NCBI RefSeq assembly: GCF_027922045.1
Contig: NZ_BSEX01000020.1
Coordinates: 38,494-102,493, forward strand
Length of the DNA stretch: 64,000 bases
Origin: Microbacterium terregens
GTDB taxonomy: Bacteria > Pseudomonadota > Alphaproteobacteria > Sphingomonadales > Sphingomonadaceae
Direction of reading: 5' to 3'
The position numbers were made by a program, and so were the translations under genes. Positions 49,682 to 58,655 of this stretch are shown in pieces (within the stretch, counting starts at the first letter, position 1; the number at the start of each line of letters is the position of its first letter). Below the pieces are notes generated by a model, which saw nothing but the letters and a program-made list of their open reading frames with translations, was not told the DNA's origin and searched no databases.

Positions 49682-52096
49682 ATGCGTCGCGTGGGCTATT
49701 GGGCGGTCGCCGCCCTGATGGGGATGGTGGCAAGCGGAACGGCAGCACAGGTCGCCGATCCGGCACGCTGGCCCGAGGCGAAGAGCCCGGCTGCGCTGGT
49801 GGACGCCAAGACCGAGGCGAAGATCACGGCACTGCTCGCCAAGCTCTCCCTTGAAGAGAAGATCGGCCAGATGATCCAGGCGGACACCGCCTCGATCACG
49901 CCAGAGGACCTGCGCACCTATCCGCTCGGCTCGATCCTGGCGGGCGGCAGCTCGCCGCCGATCGGCGCTCCCGATCGCTCGCCCGCGGCCCCCTGGGTCG
50001 CGACGTCGCGCGCGTTCAATGCGGTCGCGCTGGAGCAGCGGGCTGGCCACGTCCCCATCCCGCTGATGTTCGGCATCGATGCGGTACACGGCAACAACAA
50101 CGTGGTCGGCGCGACGATCTTCCCGCACAACAGCGCGCTGGGCGCGATGCGGGACCCTGCGCTGATCCGCCGCATCGGCGAAGCGACCGCAGCCGAGACG
50201 GCGGCGGCAGGCATCGACTGGGCATTCGGCCCGACGCTGGCAGTGCCCCAGGACGATCGCTGGGGCCGCGCCTATGAGGGCTATTCGGAGGATCCCGCAG
50301 TCGTCGCCTCCTATGCTGGCGCAATGGTCGAGGGGCTGCAGGGCAAGCCCGCGAACTGGGGCATCCAAAAAGGGCATGTCTCCGCCAGCGTGAAGCACTT
50401 CCTGGGCGACGGCGGCACCAAGGACGGCATCGACCAGGGCGACACCCAGGTCGACGAGGCGACCCTGATCGCAATCCACAACGCCGGCTACCCAGCGGCG
50501 GTGAACGCCGGCACCATGACGGTGATGGCCAGCTTCTCGAGCTGGAACGGCGCCAAGATGCACGGCAACAAGTCGCTGCTGACGGACGTGCTGAAGGGGC
50601 GCATGGGGTTCGACGGGTTCATCGTCGGCGACTGGAACGGCCACGGCCAGATCCCCGGCTGCACCAACGAGAACTGCCCCGCGACCTTCATCGCGGGCCT
50701 CGACATGGCGATGGCGCCAGACAGCTGGAAGGGCCTCTACATCACCACCCTCGCCGCGGCGAAGGCGGGGACCATCCCGATGGCGCGCATCGACGATGCG
50801 GTGCGTCGCATCCTGCGCGTGAAGATGAAGCTGGGCCTGTTCGACGCGCCGCGCCCCTATGAAAGCCGCCCGCAGGTGATCGGATCGGCCGAGCACCGCG
50901 CGGTGGCGCGCGAAGCCGTGGCGAAGAGCCTCGTGCTGCTCAAGAACAATGGTGTGCTGCCGGTGAAGGCGGGCGCCAACATCCTCGTCGCCGGCGAAGC
51001 GGCGGACGACATCGGCCGCCAGTCGGGCGGCTGGACGCTCTCGTGGCAGGGCGACGGTAACACCAACGCCGACTTCCCCGGCGCAACCTCGATCTACGCC
51101 GGGATCGCAGCCGCGGCCAAAGCCGGCGGCGGCACCGCGACGCTTTCGGCAGACGGCAGCTTCACCACCAAGCCCGATGTCGCGATCGTGGTGTTCGGTG
51201 AGCAGCCCTATGCCGAGATGCGCGGCGACGTTCGCTCGCTGGAGTTCGAGGCGGGCGACAAGCAGGCGCTGGCGCTGCTGAAGAAGCTGAAGGCCGCGGG
51301 CGTACCGACCGTGTCGGTGTTCCTGTCGGGCCGCCCGATGTGGGTGAACCCGGAGCTCAACCAGTCGGATGCGTTCGTCGCCGCCTGGTTCCCGGGATCG
51401 GAAGGGGCCGGCGTCGCCGACGTGCTGGTCGGCGGCAAGCGCGACTTCAACGGCAAACTCGCCTTCAGCTGGCCCAAGACGGCCGCGCAGTTCGTGCTGA
51501 ACCGCGGCGCGCCCGGCTACGACCCGCTGTTCCCGTTCGGCTATGGCCTGAGCTACGCCAAGGGGGGCACGGTGCCCGCGCTGAGCGAGATCGCCGGCAT
51601 CGACGCCAGCCTCGCCAACACCAGCCTGTTCTTTGCGCGCGGCCGTGTGCCGGCGCCCTTCCAGCTGTCGCTCGATCCCTCGGTCGGCCGAGCGGCGGTG
51701 GACAGCGCCACCGCCCAGGAGGGTGCGGTGCAACTGACCTGGAAGAACAAGGGGACGGCGCGAATTTCCGGTCCGGAGCTCGCCCTCACGCGTGAAACCA
51801 ACGGCGACCTGAACCTGCAAGTCACCTATCGCCTCGACAAGGCGCCGACCGGCCCGGTCGGGCTGACGCTGGGCGGCGGCCGGGTCGACATTGCCTCGAC
51901 GCTCGACAGGAGCGCCGGCTGGCATGTGCTGCGCGTACCGCTGAAGTGCTTCCGCGCTGCCGGCGCGACGGTGGACAAGGTTTCGACCCCGTTCGCGCTC
52001 GACGCCTCCGCGCCCTTCTCGGTCGCGATTTCGGACATCCGGCTCGCGACCGATCCTGCGGGCGCGGTGTGCCCCGCAGGCAGCGAGGCGAAGTGA
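49682..52096 (+). CDS. GH3 beta-glucosidase (ExoP-like, with C-terminal binding domain)
   Basis: The 804-residue protein has a signal peptide (ending GTAAQ), a GH3 N-domain with IGQMIQADT, FGIDAVHGNNNV, KHFLGDGGT and nucleophile Asp in GFIVGDWNGHGQ (D317), then the C-domain (AREAVAKSLVLLKNNGVLPV, GYGLSY). An extra C-terminal jelly-roll-like domain of about 170 residues follows, as in ExoP-type glucan glucohydrolases. It should cut glucose from trimmed xyloglucan oligosaccharides. GGAGAGGA precedes the ATG. It is first of a three-gene operon with two esterases; the stop and next ATG share a base. Confidence 0.92.
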   Translation: MRRVGYWAVAALMGMVASGTAAQVADPARWPEAKSPAALVDAKTEAKITALLAKLSLEEKIGQMIQADTASITPEDLRTYPLGSILAGGSSPPIGAPDRSPAAPWVATSRAFNAVALEQRAGHVPIPLMFGIDAVHGNNNVVGATIFPHNSALGAMRDPALIRRIGEATAAETAAAGIDWAFGPTLAVPQDDRWGRAYEGYSEDPAVVASYAGAMVEGLQGKPANWGIQKGHVSASVKHFLGDGGTKDGIDQGDTQVDEATLIAIHNAGYPAAVNAGTMTVMASFSSWNGAKMHGNKSLLTDVLKGRMGFDGFIVGDWNGHGQIPGCTNENCPATFIAGLDMAMAPDSWKGLYITTLAAAKAGTIPMARIDDAVRRILRVKMKLGLFDAPRPYESRPQVIGSAEHRAVAREAVAKSLVLLKNNGVLPVKAGANILVAGEAADDIGRQSGGWTLSWQGDGNTNADFPGATSIYAGIAAAAKAGGGTATLSADGSFTTKPDVAIVVFGEQPYAEMRGDVRSLEFEAGDKQALALLKKLKAAGVPTVSVFLSGRPMWVNPELNQSDAFVAAWFPGSEGAGVADVLVGGKRDFNGKLAFSWPKTAAQFVLNRGAPGYDPLFPFGYGLSYAKGGTVPALSEIAGIDASLANTSLFFARGRVPAPFQLSLDPSVGRAAVDSATAQEGAVQLTWKNKGTARISGPELALTRETNGDLNLQVTYRLDKAPTGPVGLTLGGGRVDIASTLDRSAGWHVLRVPLKCFRAAGATVDKVSTPFALDASAPFSVAISDIRLATDPAGAVCPAGSEAK

Positions 52097-53061
52097 TGAC
52101 GCCGTCGCGTCGCGAAGTGCTCGCAGCGGCCGCCGTCCTCCCCTTCGTCGGCGCAACAGCGCATGCCGCGCCGATCGCCTGGGGCGAGACGATCCAGCTG
52201 TGGCCCGGCAAGGCGCCGGGCACCCCCGCCCGCCTGCCGGTGGGCAAGGTCGCGCAACAGTCCAAGGACCCCGGCTTCAACGATCGCTGGCTGACCGGCA
52301 TCGACCGGGCGACGCTGATGGTGCGGCGTGCGCCCTCGCCCAACGGCACGGCGGTGCTGCTGGTGCCGGGCGGAGGCTACGGCTTTCTCGCGATCGACAA
52401 CGAGGGTGAGGAACAGGCGCGCTGGCTCAACGCACGCGGCGTCACCTGCTTCATCCTGAGCTATCGTCTGCCGGGCGAAGGCTGGGCCGATCGTGCACTG
52501 GTGCCGTTGCAGGATGCGCAGCGGGCGATGCGCGTGATCCGGGCGCGTGCGGCGACCTATGGGGTCGATCCCAAGCGCGTGGCGGCGCTCGGCTTCTCGG
52601 CGGGCGGGCATCTCGCCGGCAGCCTCGCGACGCGGCACGACGAGCGGACCTATGCGCCCGTTGACGCTGCCGACCAGCAGTCCGCCCGGCCCGACCTTGC
52701 CGGGCTGATCTATCCGGTGGTCAGCCTTGCGGCGCCCTTCACCCACGGCGGGTCGCGCGACGCGCTGCTCGGGGAGAACGCGGACGAGGCGCTGCGGCGG
52801 ACCGCCTCGGTCGAGACGCGGGTCACCGCCACCACACCGCCGATCTTCCTGGCGCATGCCAGCGACGACGGGCTGGTGCCGATCGCCAACAGCATCGCCC
52901 TGTACCAAGCGATGCTGGACCAGCAGCGCGAGACCGAGTTCCACGGCTTCGACAAGGGCGGCCACGGCTTTGGCGTTCGCCTTCCCAAGACGGTGCCGGC
53001 GTCCGCCTGGCCCGATCTGTTCGTCGCCTATGCCCGGCGACTGGGCGTGCTGCCGGCATGA
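52096..53061 (+). CDS. secreted alpha/beta hydrolase (carbohydrate esterase-like)
   Basis: The 321-residue protein has a Tat-like leader (SRREVLAAAAVLPFVGATAHA), then the alpha/beta-hydrolase fold of the BD-FAE/acetylxylan-esterase-like group: oxyanion VPGGGYGFLA, nucleophile GFSAGGHLAG (Ser), Asp in ASDDGLVP and His in GGHGFG. Such enzymes deacetylate plant polysaccharides or remove feruloyl groups. The stop overlaps the next gene by four bases. Confidence 0.88.
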   Translation: MTPSRREVLAAAAVLPFVGATAHAAPIAWGETIQLWPGKAPGTPARLPVGKVAQQSKDPGFNDRWLTGIDRATLMVRRAPSPNGTAVLLVPGGGYGFLAIDNEGEEQARWLNARGVTCFILSYRLPGEGWADRALVPLQDAQRAMRVIRARAATYGVDPKRVAALGFSAGGHLAGSLATRHDERTYAPVDAADQQSARPDLAGLIYPVVSLAAPFTHGGSRDALLGENADEALRRTASVETRVTATTPPIFLAHASDDGLVPIANSIALYQAMLDQQRETEFHGFDKGGHGFGVRLPKTVPASAWPDLFVAYARRLGVLPA

Positions 53062-53852
53062 AGCGGATCGCGCTGCTGCTTGCCGGCGCGGTGCTGCTCG
53101 TTGCCGCCGACGAACCGCACTATCAGAGCAGCCCTGAGCGCCGCACCGTCACCGAAACGCGCGATTGGGGACCATGGGGCGGGCCATTTCGCGAGAAGCT
53201 GGTCCCGTCACTGATGCAGGACTTCGGCGAGCGCTATCTCTACGCGCCGGCCAACGCCGCACTGCCCCCGCCGGCGCGCGGCGAGCAGCGGGTCGTGTTC
53301 CTAGGCGATTCGATCACCGATGGCTGGGACCTCGCCAAGGCCTTTCCCGGCAAGCCCTACGTCAATCGCGGCATCGGTGCGCAGGTGACGGCGCAGATGC
53401 TGGTGCGCTTCGAACAGGATGTCGTGGCGCTGCGCCCTGCTGCCGTGGTGATCCTGGGCGGAACCAACGACGTGTCGGGTTTCCTCCAAGTTGAGACGCC
53501 CGAGACGATCCTCGCCAACATCACCGCCATGGCCGACATCGCCGACGCGCGGGGCATCCGCGTGGTGTTGGGGGCGCTGCTGCCGGTGAACGACTATGGC
53601 AAGGATCGCGGGTACATGACCAAGGAGCGTCCGCCGGCGACCCTGCGCGCGATCAACGACGGATTGCGGGCGCTGGCGGCGGCGCGGGGCTACGCCTTTG
53701 CCGACTATGCCGCACCGCTCGCGGATGCACGCGGCATGCTGACCGACGCCTATACCGGCGACGGCCTGCATCCGAACGCGGCCGGCTATGCGCGGATGGC
53801 CCCCGTCGCACGCAAGGCCATCGCCGAGGCACTGGCACGTCCGCCGCGCTGA
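53058..53852 (+). CDS. secreted SGNH hydrolase (probable acetylesterase)
   Basis: The 264-residue protein has a signal peptide (MKRIALLLAGAVLLVAAD) and the SGNH blocks VFLGDSITDGW (Ser), NRGIGAQ, GGTNDVS (Asn) and DGLHPNAAGY (Asp, His). The small size and motif order match bacterial acetylesterases in hemicellulose loci. With the preceding hydrolase it likely removes acetyl groups from xyloglucan galactose or from xylan; the target is inferred. Confidence 0.88.
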   Translation: MKRIALLLAGAVLLVAADEPHYQSSPERRTVTETRDWGPWGGPFREKLVPSLMQDFGERYLYAPANAALPPPARGEQRVVFLGDSITDGWDLAKAFPGKPYVNRGIGAQVTAQMLVRFEQDVVALRPAAVVILGGTNDVSGFLQVETPETILANITAMADIADARGIRVVLGALLPVNDYGKDRGYMTKERPPATLRAINDGLRALAAARGYAFADYAAPLADARGMLTDAYTGDGLHPNAAGYARMAPVARKAIAEALARPPR

Positions 53853-53861
53853 AGCGGCATC

Positions 53862-53888
53862 GGCACCCCGGCTCCATGCCGGGGTGCC
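53862..53888. terminator. bidirectional terminator
   Basis: A perfect 10-bp stem GGCACCCCGG / CCGGGGTGCC with a 7-base loop, extended by GCGGC/GCCGC, lies between the convergent genes that end at 53852 and 53895. Confidence 0.75.
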
Positions 53889-53894
53889 GCCGGA

Positions 53895-55529
53895 TCACGG
53901 ACGGACGCTGTCGCTGACCCCCTCCAACCCGCGATAGGTCAGATTGCGGAACGTCGCCTTGCCCTCGCCCGCCGCGTAGAGGCCGGGTCGCAAGCTGAGG
54001 AAGCCGTCCGCGACATTGTGGTTGTAGCCGGCGACTTCGAACGAGCGCTCCTTGGTCCAGCGCTTTCCGTCGCGGCTGTAGTAGAAGGTGACCACATCCT
54101 CGTCGTTGACCAGCCGCAGGTGCAGGCGGCGCGTGTCGATCGGCGCACCGGCCGGCCAGCGTTCCTCCTGGCCGATGCGATAGGCGTGGAGCTTCTCCGG
54201 CCCGACGCCAAGGCCGCAGAAAAGCTTCTCGTTGTAGAACAGGATCAGCCCGGCCTGGGTTGCGCCATCCAGCTCCAGCTCGACGCGCACCTCGTAGGAG
54301 CGGTCGCCGGCCACGAACAACAGTGGCGAGGCATCCGCCGGACCGGTCCCCTGCCCGGTTAGCGTGAGCGCGTGGCCGGCGATGCGCGCGCGATCGAGAT
54401 AGCCCGGACGCGGTGCCCAGAAGGTCAGCTTGTTCCCGATCGCGTCCGGGCTGAAGCCCGACAGTGGCTGTCCGTGGGCGCCGCCCGCGCCGCCCGGTTT
54501 GGGCAGCGGGCGTGAAAGGTCGCCGCCCGTGGCGCGGGGCCAGCCGTCGGCGATCCACTCGATCGGCTCCAGCAACATCTGGCGGCCCAGCGTGCGCAGG
54601 CCGTTCTCATAGCCGTGGTAGACCAGCCACCATTTGCCATCCGGCCCCTCGATCGCCGTCGCGTGGCCGCGCGACCACCAGGGCTCCTCGCGGCTGGCGG
54701 TGCGCACGATCGGGTTGTGCGGGCAATTCTCCCAGGGGCCGTCAATCGAACGCGAGCGGGCGACCACCACCATGTGGCTGGTCGGCGGGCCGGCGGTGCC
54801 GCCTTGGCCCGAGAACATGTAGAACCAGCCGTCCTTGCGGGTGATCTTCGGCCCCTCGAGCGCGAAGCCCTCGATGATCCAGTTCTCGGGGATCGGCCAG
54901 CCCCCGTACACATGCTGGACCTTGCCGACCGCCGACAGGCCGTCGTCGCTCAGCTGCACGCGATTGCCGCCGTTGAAGAACAGGTAGCGCTTGCCGTCCT
55001 CGCCCATCGCATGGCCGGGATCGATGAGGCCGTCGATCCGCATGTCGATCGGCTCGCTCCACGGCCCCTTCATGCTGGGCGCATGGATCACATAGGTCTT
55101 CAGGGCACGGCCCGGATCCTTGTCGTCCAGCACGGGGATGTAGATGAAGTAGCGGCCATCGTGCTTCGCGATGTCGAGCGCCCAGACGTTGCCGATCGGC
55201 GCCTTGAGCGCGGCGGTGATCGGCGTCCAGTTCACCAGGTCGCGCGAATGCCAGATCGGCACGCCGGGGTAGTAGAGGAACGACGAGAAGGCGGCATAAT
55301 AGTCGTCCCCGTCCTTCAGCACGTTCGGGTCGGGCCGATCGCCGGCCAGCACCGGATTGAGGTAGGTGCCGTTGCCGAGATCGGCCCGGCGCTGCCCCTC
55401 GACCGTGGCTCCCCAGCGCGCGCGCGTGGACGAAGGCGCAGCCTTGGCCATCGCCAGAGCCCCGCCCGGCAGCGTCGCGCCGGCCGAAGCAAGCGCCAAG
55501 AGGATGGTTTCGCGGCGGTTTACGGTCAT
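53895..55529 (-). CDS. GH43 beta-xylosidase/arabinofuranosidase, Tat-exported
   Basis: The 544-residue protein has a twin-arginine-like leader (NRRETILLALASAGATL), a five-bladed propeller with general base Asp in AGDRPDPNVL, the pKa-setting Asp in LIDPGHAMGEDG and acid Glu in IIEGFALEGPKI, then a C-terminal concanavalin-like domain (YEVRVELELDGATQAGLILF) as in GH43 beta-xylosidases. The substrate is likely xylo- or arabinoxylo-oligosaccharides. ATG has GAGAGAGA upstream and lies 19 bases after the GH39 stop. It is last of the receptor-halogenase-halogenase-GH39-GH43 operon. Confidence 0.9.
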   Translation of the reverse strand: MTVNRRETILLALASAGATLPGGALAMAKAAPSSTRARWGATVEGQRRADLGNGTYLNPVLAGDRPDPNVLKDGDDYYAAFSSFLYYPGVPIWHSRDLVNWTPITAALKAPIGNVWALDIAKHDGRYFIYIPVLDDKDPGRALKTYVIHAPSMKGPWSEPIDMRIDGLIDPGHAMGEDGKRYLFFNGGNRVQLSDDGLSAVGKVQHVYGGWPIPENWIIEGFALEGPKITRKDGWFYMFSGQGGTAGPPTSHMVVVARSRSIDGPWENCPHNPIVRTASREEPWWSRGHATAIEGPDGKWWLVYHGYENGLRTLGRQMLLEPIEWIADGWPRATGGDLSRPLPKPGGAGGAHGQPLSGFSPDAIGNKLTFWAPRPGYLDRARIAGHALTLTGQGTGPADASPLLFVAGDRSYEVRVELELDGATQAGLILFYNEKLFCGLGVGPEKLHAYRIGQEERWPAGAPIDTRRLHLRLVNDEDVVTFYYSRDGKRWTKERSFEVAGYNHNVADGFLSLRPGLYAAGEGKATFRNLTYRGLEGVSDSVRP

Positions 55530-55548
55530 GTCTCTCTCTCGCTGAACG

Positions 55549-57123
55549 CTATTGCTGCGCGGCGCCGGCCGCCTCGACCGACACGAGCACCACGTCGTTG
55601 CTGCGCATCTTCACCGTCATCGCGTGCCGGCCGTCGCGTCCGACCTGCACGGTCGTCTGCGTCTCGGGCAGGTCGCGCGTCAACGTCTGCAGTTCGGCAA
55701 GCTGTGCGGCGCTCAGATCCTTGGGGGAGCCCATCTCCAGGTAGCGGGTGTGCGCGTCGTTCACCTTGAAGCCGACTCGCCGCACCGCGACCCGATAGCG
55801 ACCCGGCTGGAGGCCGGCGAAGTGCAATTCGGCGGGCTGGTCCGGCTTGGCTGGCAGCACCTTGGTGAAGAACGGACGGTTGCTCACCTTCTGCTCCGGC
55901 TGGCGCCATGCCCAGAGCACGACATTGGTCTTGCCACCTTCGGTAGCCGCCAGTGCCTCGGCGTCGCCGGTGGCGATCTCCCTGCCCTTCACCGCATTCA
56001 GATATTTGTACGCGAACCAGGCCGGCTTGCGGATGCCTTCGCGGTTCATCAGGCCGAAGCCGCCGTGAAAGGGCGTGGGCGGCGGGCCGGCTTCCTCGAA
56101 CAGGTCGCTATACGCCCAATAGCTCATGCCCTGGGCGATGCCGCGGGTGGCGCGCAACTTGGTGAGGATGAACGGTCCGCTCACGTAGCTGTCGTGCACC
56201 GGGTCGCGTGGATTGTAGCTGGCGCTCCACTCGGTGAAATAGAGCGGCATGCCGCGGTACTGCGTGGCATCGATCTGGGCGCGCACCTTGCGCACGTCGC
56301 CGACGACGGAGTCCGGGTTCGTGGACAACTTGTTGTCGTCCTGCCCCTTCTCGTCGAGGAACCCGCCGTCGACGCCATAGGTGTGGGTGGTGACGAAATC
56401 GATCGGGATGTTGCGCGAGGCGGTGAGCGCGAGCAGCTCGGGCACCCAGGCCGCGCCTGCCGTCGCCGGGCCGCCGACGCGCAGCGCGGGATCGATTGCC
56501 TTGATCGTCCGCGCGCTCGACTCATAGAGTTCGAAATAGACCTTCTGGTCGGCCGTTTCCCAAAAGCCGTCGAGATTGGGCTCGTTCCAGACCTCGAAGA
56601 ACCAGCTGCGCACCTCGTCCTCGCCATAGCGTTCGCGGACATGGCGCACGAAGGCGTCGACCAGCGCCGCCCACGCCTTTGGCTCCGGGTGGGAGGTGTT
56701 GCCCTTCCAGTAGAACAGTGTCTGTTTGGAGGTCGCCATGGCGGTGGGCGTGAAGCCGAGTTCGACGAACGGCTTGATGCGCCGGGCGAGCAAGCCGTCG
56801 ATCAGCTTGTCGAGCTTGGTCCAGTCATAGACCGTCTTCCCGTTCACGACCTTCACGGTGCCGAGATCGTCGTGGAAGATGGCGTGGAAGCGGATGTAGC
56901 GGAAGCCGAGCTCGTCCACCGTCGTCTTGAGCTGCGCCAGGCTGTCGTTGCGGATCAGGGTGCCGGCGTAATCCGCGCCAACCGACAGGTTGAACGCCCG
57001 GTCGATCGGGGCACCGGCCTTGCCGACATCGACGCTGATCTGGCGGGACTGCGCCGCCGCCGGCGAGGCGGCAAGCGCCAGCGCCGCGATGGCGACCCCG
57101 GCATGACGGAGGGCGAAGGTCAT
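55549..57123 (-). CDS. GH39 beta-xylosidase
   Basis: The 524-residue protein has a signal peptide (ending PAAAQS), then the GH39 TIM barrel with acid/base Glu in VWNEPNLDGFW (E181) and nucleophile Glu in YFTEWSASYNPRD (E298), and a C-terminal beta domain. GH39 enzymes release xylose from xylo-oligosaccharides. ATG at 57123 has GGAGAGA upstream; the longer frame reaching 57426 is the shadow of the halogenase gene. It lies 20 bases after the halogenase stop. Confidence 0.9.
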   Translation of the reverse strand: MTFALRHAGVAIAALALAASPAAAQSRQISVDVGKAGAPIDRAFNLSVGADYAGTLIRNDSLAQLKTTVDELGFRYIRFHAIFHDDLGTVKVVNGKTVYDWTKLDKLIDGLLARRIKPFVELGFTPTAMATSKQTLFYWKGNTSHPEPKAWAALVDAFVRHVRERYGEDEVRSWFFEVWNEPNLDGFWETADQKVYFELYESSARTIKAIDPALRVGGPATAGAAWVPELLALTASRNIPIDFVTTHTYGVDGGFLDEKGQDDNKLSTNPDSVVGDVRKVRAQIDATQYRGMPLYFTEWSASYNPRDPVHDSYVSGPFILTKLRATRGIAQGMSYWAYSDLFEEAGPPPTPFHGGFGLMNREGIRKPAWFAYKYLNAVKGREIATGDAEALAATEGGKTNVVLWAWRQPEQKVSNRPFFTKVLPAKPDQPAELHFAGLQPGRYRVAVRRVGFKVNDAHTRYLEMGSPKDLSAAQLAELQTLTRDLPETQTTVQVGRDGRHAMTVKMRSNDVVLVSVEAAGAAQQ

Positions 57124-57143
57124 GGTGCGTCTCTCCAACTGAA

Positions 57144-58655
57144 TCACGCCGCGCAGTGACGGGCAATGAACTGGTCGTGGGCGGGCATGGCGGCGGCGGT
57201 CTGGCCGATGATCGTGCGCAGGTGGTGCAGAAAGCGTCGCGTCTCCTGGACGGGCAGCGTCGCGACCAGCGGATCGACGGACGCGGGCGTGCCCGCCTGC
57301 CCCATCAGCACCGCGATCCAGCTGTCCTCGGTGAAGAGGCTGCCCGCCTCCGGCAGCACGCGGTCGCGAGCGCGCCAGAGCTCGAGTTTGTGCGCCAGGC
57401 TGTCCGGCGGCGGCGTGGTGCGACAATGGCGCCAGAAGTCGGAATCGTCGCGCTCCGTGGCGTGATAGTGGAGGATCAGGAAGTCCCTGACCTGCTCATA
57501 TTCGGACCGGGCCAGCCGGTTGTAGGCGTCCCGCTCTACGGGCGCATGATCCTTGTCGGGGAACAGGCTCATCAGACGGGTGATGCCGGACTGGATCAGG
57601 TGGATGCTGGTCGATTCCAGCGGCTCCAGGAACCCACCCGCCAGGCCGATCGCGATGCAATTGCGCTCCCACAGGCGCTCCCGCATGCCGGCGACGAAGC
57701 GCAGCGGGCGCGGCTCGGCAGCAGGCGCGCCGTCCAGTCCCTCGAGCAGCGTGTCGGCAGCCTCCGCGTCCCTCACGAAGGCGCTGGCATAGACATGGCC
57801 GTTGCCGGTGCGGTGCTGGAGCGGGATACGCCAGCGCCAGCCCGCTCGGTCCGCCGTCGCGCGGGTGTACGGCAGCAGCGGGCCCACAGAAGCGCTCGGC
57901 ACCGCCAGCGCCCGGTCGCAAGGGAGCCAGCGCTGCCAGCTGGTGAAGGGAATGCCCAGCGCTTCGCCGAGCAGCAGCGACCGAAAGCCGCTGCAATCCA
58001 CGAACAGGTCGCCTTCGATCCGGCGCCCGTCCGCAAGCTGCACCGCGCGGATGAAGCCGTCCTCCGGCGCGAGATCAACCTGGGCGACCCGCCCCTCGAC
58101 CCGCACGACGCCGCCCCGCTCGGCGATGCCGCGCAGGAAGCGGGCATAGAGCGCGGCGTCGAAGTGAAAGGCGTAGCGCAGGGACGAAAGCACCGCGGCC
58201 GGATCGCCGCTAGGCCTGGTGAACCGCGCCATGCGTGCCGCCACCGAGGCCAGGCAGTAATCGTGCAACGATCCGGTGTCCGCGATCGGTGGGTCTACCC
58301 GCGCCTGCCGGAGCCAGAGCTGGTGGAACTTGATCCCTTGGACATCCCGGCCGAACGTGCCGAACGGGTGGAGGTACCGCTCCCCGCGTCGCGCCCAGTC
58401 GACGAACTCGATGCCCAGCTTGAACGTCGCCCCGGTCGCGCGGACGAAGGCGTCCTCGTCGATGCCGAGGAAGCGGTTGAAATCCAGGAGCGGCGGGATC
58501 GTCGCCTCGCCCACGCCGACGGTGCCGATCTCTTCGGATTCGACCAGCGTCACCGACGTGCCCGCCGCCGTCAGCCGCGCGAGCACCGCGGCGGTCATCC
58601 ACCCGGCCGTCCCGCCGCCCACGATGACGACGCGGTCGAGCGGCTTCGCCGTCAT
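57144..58655 (-). CDS. flavin-dependent tryptophan-halogenase-like protein 1
   Basis: The 503-residue protein has a FAD-binding GGGTAGWMTA motif, Lys in ATFKLGIEFVDW at the position of the halogenase catalytic lysine, the WRWRIP form of the WxWxIP motif, and the conserved NCIAIGLAGGFLEPLEST block with Glu. It matches the class of flavin-dependent halogenases that lie beside TonB receptors in Caulobacter, Xanthomonas and sphingomonads; some of those halogenate indoles, others have no known substrate. No signal peptide, so it is cytoplasmic. ATG overlaps the previous stop by four bases. Confidence 0.88.
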   Translation of the reverse strand: MTAKPLDRVVIVGGGTAGWMTAAVLARLTAAGTSVTLVESEEIGTVGVGEATIPPLLDFNRFLGIDEDAFVRATGATFKLGIEFVDWARRGERYLHPFGTFGRDVQGIKFHQLWLRQARVDPPIADTGSLHDYCLASVAARMARFTRPSGDPAAVLSSLRYAFHFDAALYARFLRGIAERGGVVRVEGRVAQVDLAPEDGFIRAVQLADGRRIEGDLFVDCSGFRSLLLGEALGIPFTSWQRWLPCDRALAVPSASVGPLLPYTRATADRAGWRWRIPLQHRTGNGHVYASAFVRDAEAADTLLEGLDGAPAAEPRPLRFVAGMRERLWERNCIAIGLAGGFLEPLESTSIHLIQSGITRLMSLFPDKDHAPVERDAYNRLARSEYEQVRDFLILHYHATERDDSDFWRHCRTTPPPDSLAHKLELWRARDRVLPEAGSLFTEDSWIAVLMGQAGTPASVDPLVATLPVQETRRFLHHLRTIIGQTAAAMPAHDQFIARHCAA

